10,229 nt of DNA from Planctomycetota bacterium. GTDB lineage: Bacteria; Planctomycetota; PUPC01; DSUN01. The stretch covers positions 1-10,229 of the forward strand of contig VGYW01000302.1 in assembly GCA_016872875.1 (NCBI GenBank). The letters are read 5' to 3'. This document shows, piece by piece, positions 8,301-10,229 of this stretch. The notes under the pieces were generated by a model, which did no database searches, had not been told where the DNA came from, and saw nothing but the letters and a program-made list of their open reading frames with translations. Both the position numbers and the translations under genes were made by a program. Within the stretch, counting starts at the first letter, position 1. Each line of letters starts with the position of its first letter.

Positions 8301-9114
8301 CGCGCGACCAGATGCTCAGGCTGCTCTGCGTCGCGGGACGCTTGAGGGCGAGGTTCTTCTTCGCATCCTCAGGGCCGTAGACCTCCACCTCGTCGAGGTG
8401 GAAGAAGATAGGGCCGTTGCTGGGTATCTGAAGGCGAACGAATCGGGCCTTGACGCCTTCCAGCTTCGCCTCGAGTGGCGGCTCCTTGCTCCCCACGCCG
8501 CCGAAGAACTTCCCCTTGTTGTCGTAGCGCTGCGCCCACTTCTGCCCGTCGTCGGACGTGAGGATGAGCAGGTTGTCGGCATTGTGCAGGCCGGGCTGAT
8601 AGTCGAGGCGGTTCCAGATAACGATGCGGGCGATGGCGATGGGCGAGCCGAGGTCCACCTGCCACCAAGGGTTCGCCTCGTGGCCCGTGTGGAAAGCATA
8701 CTTGCCGTCCTTCACGCCGTCCACTGCGCCCGCGGCGTCGGCGGCCGTCGGGTCGTCGGCCTGGGCCTGAACGCCAGGCGCTGGGAGCGACGCCGCGACG
8801 TAGAGGCGTTGCCCGTCCTGGCACAGGAGGAAGCTCTGGCCCGCGGCGGCCGCGGGCACGCGGGCGGCGGCGGCCCAGGCCGCATCGCTGAGATCGCCGT
8901 CAATTTTCGGCGCGGCGGCCTTGGGAATGGTCAGCCGCGGCTCCGGCTTCCCGCCCGCCTTTCCTTCAAGGAACGGCAAGAGCTGGGGCTTCAGCAAGAG
9001 CGCCATGCGGCACTCGTCCTGAAGCGCCCAATCAGCCTCCACCTGCTCGCGCGGCACCTGTGCCGCGGCCGCACAACACGCCCAGAGGGCGCAACAAACG
9101 CTTGCACGCCACAT
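5302..9114 (-). CDS. HzsA-related tri-heme c-type cytochrome with CBM9-like and discoidin domains
   Basis: The protein has 1270 residues. The order is: signal peptide (1 to about 18, Cys/Ala-rich); CBM9-like start (KIDGDLSDAAW 70-80, LYVAASL 104-110); F5/8 type C (discoidin) core from AGAVDG (129) through NPWWQVDLG (148-156) and ARFVRLQI (223-230) to DEVEVYG (241-247), then a discoidin-type N-terminal motif NLALKRPATQSS (254-265); CBM9-like remainder (VTLELAIPLG 317-326); a beta-propeller resembling the middle domain of hydrazine synthase alpha (about 510-890; TolB-like blades GLRQLTKG and GIRRLTVT); and cytochrome domains with three CXXCH sites, C995TGC998H, C1047VAC1050H and C1174AAC1177H. 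It is presumably exported, with haem attached in the periplasm. The ATG at 9114 is preferred because GGAGG (9124-9128) precedes it by 9 nt and a signal peptide follows; an open frame extends to 9306, but only across fmdB. HzsA-related proteins are common outside anammox bacteria, so hydrazine synthesis should not be assumed. Confidence 0.85.
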   Translation of the reverse strand: MWRASVCCALWACCAAAAQVPREQVEADWALQDECRMALLLKPQLLPFLEGKAGGKPEPRLTIPKAAAPKIDGDLSDAAWAAAARVPAAAAGQSFLLCQDGQRLYVAASLPAPGVQAQADDPTAADAAGAVDGVKDGKYAFHTGHEANPWWQVDLGSPIAIARIVIWNRLDYQPGLHNADNLLILTSDDGQKWAQRYDNKGKFFGGVGSKEPPLEAKLEGVKARFVRLQIPSNGPIFFHLDEVEVYGPEDAKKNLALKRPATQSSLSIWSRGTKRPGADGLFTVGKARVRLAGDAVTLDGVAVPAEQGGLARKDGRVTLELAIPLGNVGGTFAHAGGQVRLGIGGDWQLVWHELPSLGFGKNRLHLEIRSAGPLGPPVELKAEALVLTRDKLERQSFLTRKLDGPWAGHAEFEVAHEGPAAVVITASQAGIRLCEGKAFFIHPVAEVLRRMQQAPSDMRKRAEALVAQEKDKGCDPAARRALYLEARWLAREAAFKNPLLAFDKLFFIKRFCQESYPDVCLNHMPWVSRPGGDLCVLDMKTGEVRNIINGQLGPGHVHGADLWYDADRVVFGYAKAKSDKPPNGWLNRAASFELRRSEEPTHIFEIGIDGKGLRQLTKGEWSDLDPTYLPSGDIAFTSERCGYSLQCNELDKDETSCNLYVMRPDGSGIRRLTVTKDGDYLPHVLGDGTIGYTRWEYHERGWAHIQSLWYVRPDGTGADALFKQHFNEPWGVEEVRSIPGSLKLVGVATGHHTLPAGPVVILDPKAGINNPDAIHIVTPGILSPEGGMSGAPVAEGGVVGQGGFYMQPWPLSEKHFLASYAWCNGRTAGGASEVDPTGYALYLIDVYGTKELIYRDPAISCFAPVPLVPRQKPPILADTTDLTKPYAVCAVNDVALGVDGVDPKAIRYIRIAEPLGWPYCNTFGGQRYEPDVKGVMINWNPCRIIGTVPVEADGSAYFKVPVDTAVYYQLLDENHMELRRMRSFISFQPGEQRSCTGCHHTWEKAPPPTATPLAMRRDPVVPTPPPWGADKPLSFLRDVQPVFDRHCVACHAGLKPAGGLDFSGGLTPRHNRAYDTILAARLISRSNVGDDAKVTPPLAFGSHKSKLVAILKKAPHTERAKLTQDDWLRLVTWIDANGPYHDGFINKRQPQPPYDLAADRELAGKLAAVHAKRCAACHNPAEVSRLDWISLRDPKASLFLSAPLAKEAGGLAKCKQPTYKDSTDPDYQALLSVLNAAVQKAWSFPRRDLKAMGTGDRLGSLPAVRPASAQ

Positions 9115-9123
9115 AACACGTGG

Positions 9124-9128
9124 CCTCC
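9124..9128 (-). promoter_or_regulatory. Ribosome binding site fixing the start of the HzsA-related gene
   Basis: GGAGG on the minus strand lies 9 nt before the ATG at 9114, inside the 22-bp gap after fmdB. It supports removing the 64 codons of upstream open frame. Confidence 0.6.
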
Positions 9129-9136
9129 AAAGCGGG

Positions 9137-9370
9137 TCAGCGTTCGAGCACCTCGCACGACCGCTTGTCGCACCGGCCCAGTTGCTTGCAGGGGCTCTGG
9201 CTCGTCGCGCACGGGGTGGAAGTGCCGCGCACGAAGCCTGCGACGGCTCCGATGACCCGCCGCGCGGGCTTGCCGCACTCGGGGCACTTCCGCACCGGCG
9301 CGTCACTCATCTTCTGCCGGCGCTCGAATTCGTGGCCGCAGTCACCGCACCTGTATTCGTAGATGGGCAT
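9137..9370 (-). CDS. FmdB-type zinc ribbon protein with cysteine-rich tail
   Basis: The protein has 77 residues. MPIYEYRCGDCGHEFE is the standard FmdB/CxxC_CxxC_SSSS opening. The zinc ribbon uses C8-x2-C11 and C29-x2-C32 (KCPECGKPARRVIG). After the ribbon the tail carries C54, C61, C67 and C72, which could form a second metal site. Family members were first noted as putative regulators near amide and formamide genes, but their role is not settled. Many are translation- or metal-related small proteins. GAAGGAAAGG lies just before the ATG. The gene precedes the tri-heme cytochrome by 22 bp and so is probably the first gene of that operon. A role in regulating or assembling the cytochrome is inference from position only. 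Confidence 0.85.
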   Translation of the reverse strand: MPIYEYRCGDCGHEFERRQKMSDAPVRKCPECGKPARRVIGAVAGFVRGTSTPCATSQSPCKQLGRCDKRSCEVLER

Positions 9371-9523
9371 TGCACCTTTCCTTCATCGCTTGTGCGCGCC
9401 TAGCGCGCTGGTCGCAGCGGATGAATGGATGAGTGGATGGGTGGATGGATGGATGTCAGCCAATCATCCATTCATCCAATCATCCTCCTTGGCTACAGCC
9501 TTTGGCCGCCACGATGCCATCAC
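9371..9523. other. Intergenic spacer between leuD and fmdB
   Basis: This 153-bp spacer holds two structures: a GGATG-type repeat with inverted arms (9419-9477) and a short GC hairpin, GCGCGC-CTA-GCGCGC (9394-9408), just upstream of the fmdB ribosome binding site. Neither is followed by a T run on either strand, so neither is a clear intrinsic terminator. I see no convincing promoter. The spacing suggests that fmdB starts a transcription unit separate from leuD. Confidence 0.5.
9419..9485. repeat. GGATG/GGATGAAT short-period repeat with 14-bp inverted arms
   Basis: The plus strand carries a run of imperfect 4-bp units (GGAT/GGGT/GAAT) from 9419 to about 9455, followed by the complementary type (ATCC units) from 9464 to 9485. 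GGATGAATGGATGA (9419-9432) and TCATCCATTCATCC (9464-9477) are exact inverted copies with a 31-nt loop. The G-rich half has many GG pairs and could also form a two-tetrad G-quadruplex. It lies wholly between genes. Confidence 0.75.
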
Positions 9524-10015
9524 TCACACGTTTCGGAGCCGTCGCTTGGCAAACTCAACCAGGCCGCCGGCGTCGAAGATGGCGCGCATGAAGTCGGGCA
9601 TCGGCTCGGCGCGGAACGTGTGGCCGGTCGTGAGATCGCGAATGGTGCCGCTCGAGAGGTCAACCTGCACCGCGTCGCCGGCCGCAATCGCGTCGGCTGC
9701 CTCGGGGCACTCCAGGAGTGGCAGGCCGATGTTGATGGCGTTGCGGAAGAAGATGCGGGCGAAGCTCTTGGCGACGACGCACGCCACGCCAGCGCCCGTG
9801 AGCGCCACGGGCGCGTGCTCGCGGGACGACCCGCAGCCGAAGTTACCCCCGGCCACCACCACGTCGCCAGGCTTCACCTTCCTGGCGAAGTCGGGCTGAT
9901 CGCTCCCCTCCATGCAGTGCGAGCCCAGCTCCTTCGGGTCCGTCGTCACCAGATACGGAGCCGGGATGATCGCATCCGTGTTCACATCGTCCCCGAACTT
10001 AAAGGCGGTCGCCAT
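9524..10015 (-). CDS. leuD: 3-isopropylmalate dehydratase small subunit (LeuD/aconitase swivel family)
   Basis: The protein has 163 residues, matching the short (archaeal-type) LeuD branch. It forms the swivel domain that, with the iron-sulfur large subunit LeuC, isomerises 2- to 3-isopropylmalate in leucine synthesis. The motifs are in order: FGDDVNTDAIIPAPYLVTTD (7-26), FARKVKPGDVVVAGGNFGCG then SSREHAP (43-69), a KSFARIFFRNAINIGLPLL stretch (83-101) and the closing GGLVEFAKRRL (150-160). The substrate loop YLV fits isopropylmalate rather than the YLR of homoaconitases, but homoaconitase or a related hydrolyase is not excluded. The start at 10015 rather than 10054 is supported by GAAGGAA (10030-10024) 8 nt upstream and by the family N-terminus. 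The frame upstream of it is repeat sequence. leuC is not in the window; it may lie to the right or elsewhere. Confidence 0.9.
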   Translation of the reverse strand: MATAFKFGDDVNTDAIIPAPYLVTTDPKELGSHCMEGSDQPDFARKVKPGDVVVAGGNFGCGSSREHAPVALTGAGVACVVAKSFARIFFRNAINIGLPLLECPEAADAIAAGDAVQVDLSSGTIRDLTTGHTFRAEPMPDFMRAIFDAGGLVEFAKRRLRNV

Positions 10016-10229
10016 ACTCAAGGTTCCTTCGGTCCACAGATTGCACAGATTCACACAGACACAACAAGACAGAACAACTACGATAGCTCTGCACCCGATC
10101 TCCCTTCTTTCCCCATCTGTGCTACAAACATCCAGAATCGTGTTTTTCGGAAAGATTTCAAGCGGCCTTTTTCGAGAGGAGGAGACGGAGGTCGCTCCGA
10201 CGAAAGAGGAGTGCCGTGGTCATGACGCG
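10016..10229. other. Upstream region of leuD to the window edge
   Basis: These 214 bp have clearly lower GC than the genes. They contain CACAGATT-type repeats (10035-10059), a polypurine stretch near 10175-10210 and no gene I can support. On the plus strand, GAGGAG near 10206 is followed by an ATG at 10222 that could start a divergent gene, but only two codons are visible. The leuD promoter should lie here, but no good -35/-10 pair stands out. Confidence 0.45.
10035..10059. repeat. Short direct repeats of the CACAGATT type
   Basis: Three consecutive units CACAGATTG, CACAGATT and CACACAGA run from 10035 to 10059, just upstream of the leuD ribosome binding site. An inverted copy of GCACAGAT (10043-10050) occurs as ATCTGTGC at 10115-10122. 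The unit resembles a short intergenic repeat I associate with various environmental bacterial genomes; that link is recollection, not a search result. Confidence 0.5.

Noticed and set aside
5302..9114. Calling the gene hydrazine synthase subunit A (hzsA)
   Set aside because: No other hydrazine synthase subunit is present, the N-terminal domains differ, and related proteins are widespread outside anammox bacteria.
6790..9255. An 821-codon open frame on the plus strand opposite the HzsA-related gene
   Set aside because: Its translation is low-complexity Val/Ala/Arg/Glu-rich sequence with no recognisable motif. It mirrors the GC-rich codons of the real gene, which has hemes, domains and a ribosome binding site.
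9115..9306. 64-codon N-terminal extension of the HzsA-related protein
   Set aside because: It lies over the fmdB coding sequence in another frame. The ATG at 9114 has a ribosome binding site and is followed by a signal peptide.
9394..9408. GCGCGC-CTA-GCGCGC hairpin as an intrinsic terminator
   Set aside because: The stem is only 6 bp and no T run follows on either strand; GC-rich DNA gives such palindromes often.
9425..10225. A 266-codon plus-strand open frame opposite leuD
   Set aside because: It starts inside the GGATG repeat and reads antisense to a clear leuD; no family match is visible.
10222..10229. Possible start of a divergent plus-strand gene (GAGGAG then ATG)
   Set aside because: Only two codons are in the window, so nothing supports a coding sequence beyond the start context.

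Overview
The window is GC-rich bacterial DNA, densely coded, with eight genes plus the tail of a ninth. The gene set points to the PVC group, most likely Planctomycetota: a Gfo/Idh/MocA oxidoreductase, a secreted DUF1080 protein, a uroporphyrinogen-decarboxylase-family (URO-D) protein, a HzsA-related multiheme cytochrome with carbohydrate-binding domains, a small retropepsin-like protease, and secreted proteins with no clear match. This is an inference from the gene repertoire; there is no rRNA or other phylogenetic marker here.

Layout. The left end (1-2180) reads rightward: the C-terminus of a Gfo/Idh/MocA oxidoreductase, then a 634-residue secreted protein built from beta-rich modules. From 2167 to 10015 everything reads leftward. 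In transcription order this gives leuD (10015-9524), an FmdB-type zinc ribbon (9370-9137), the 1270-residue HzsA-related tri-heme protein (9114-5302), a secreted unknown (5252-4473), the URO-D-family protein (4460-3375), a DUF1080 protein (3365-2670) and the small aspartic protease (2595-2167). The two strands converge with a 14-bp overlap of coding ends at 2167-2180.

From fmdB to DUF1080 the gaps are 22, 49, 12 and 9 bp. Two of the junctions place the stop codon over the next Shine-Dalgarno sequence, so these five genes look like one operon. leuD is set apart by a 153-bp spacer holding a GGATG-type inverted repeat. The protease gene has its own plausible sigma70-type promoter at 2622-2650.

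How the genes may work together (inference): three adjacent operon products carry export signals (the tri-heme protein with CBM9-like and discoidin domains, the 259-residue unknown, and the DUF1080 protein). DUF1080 is known as the 3-keto-disaccharide hydrolase family, and Gfo/Idh/MocA enzymes can make or use keto-sugars. A scheme in which glycan-derived sugars are bound, oxidised and cleaved outside the cytoplasm, with electrons passing to the cytochrome, fits the set but is unproven. The most interesting object is the HzsA-related protein. It resembles the hydrazine synthase alpha subunit in its propeller and cytochrome parts, but sits in a non-anammox context, and its discoidin domain appears to be circularly permuted or broken and placed inside a CBM9-like domain. 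No tRNA, rRNA, CRISPR array or insertion sequence was seen.
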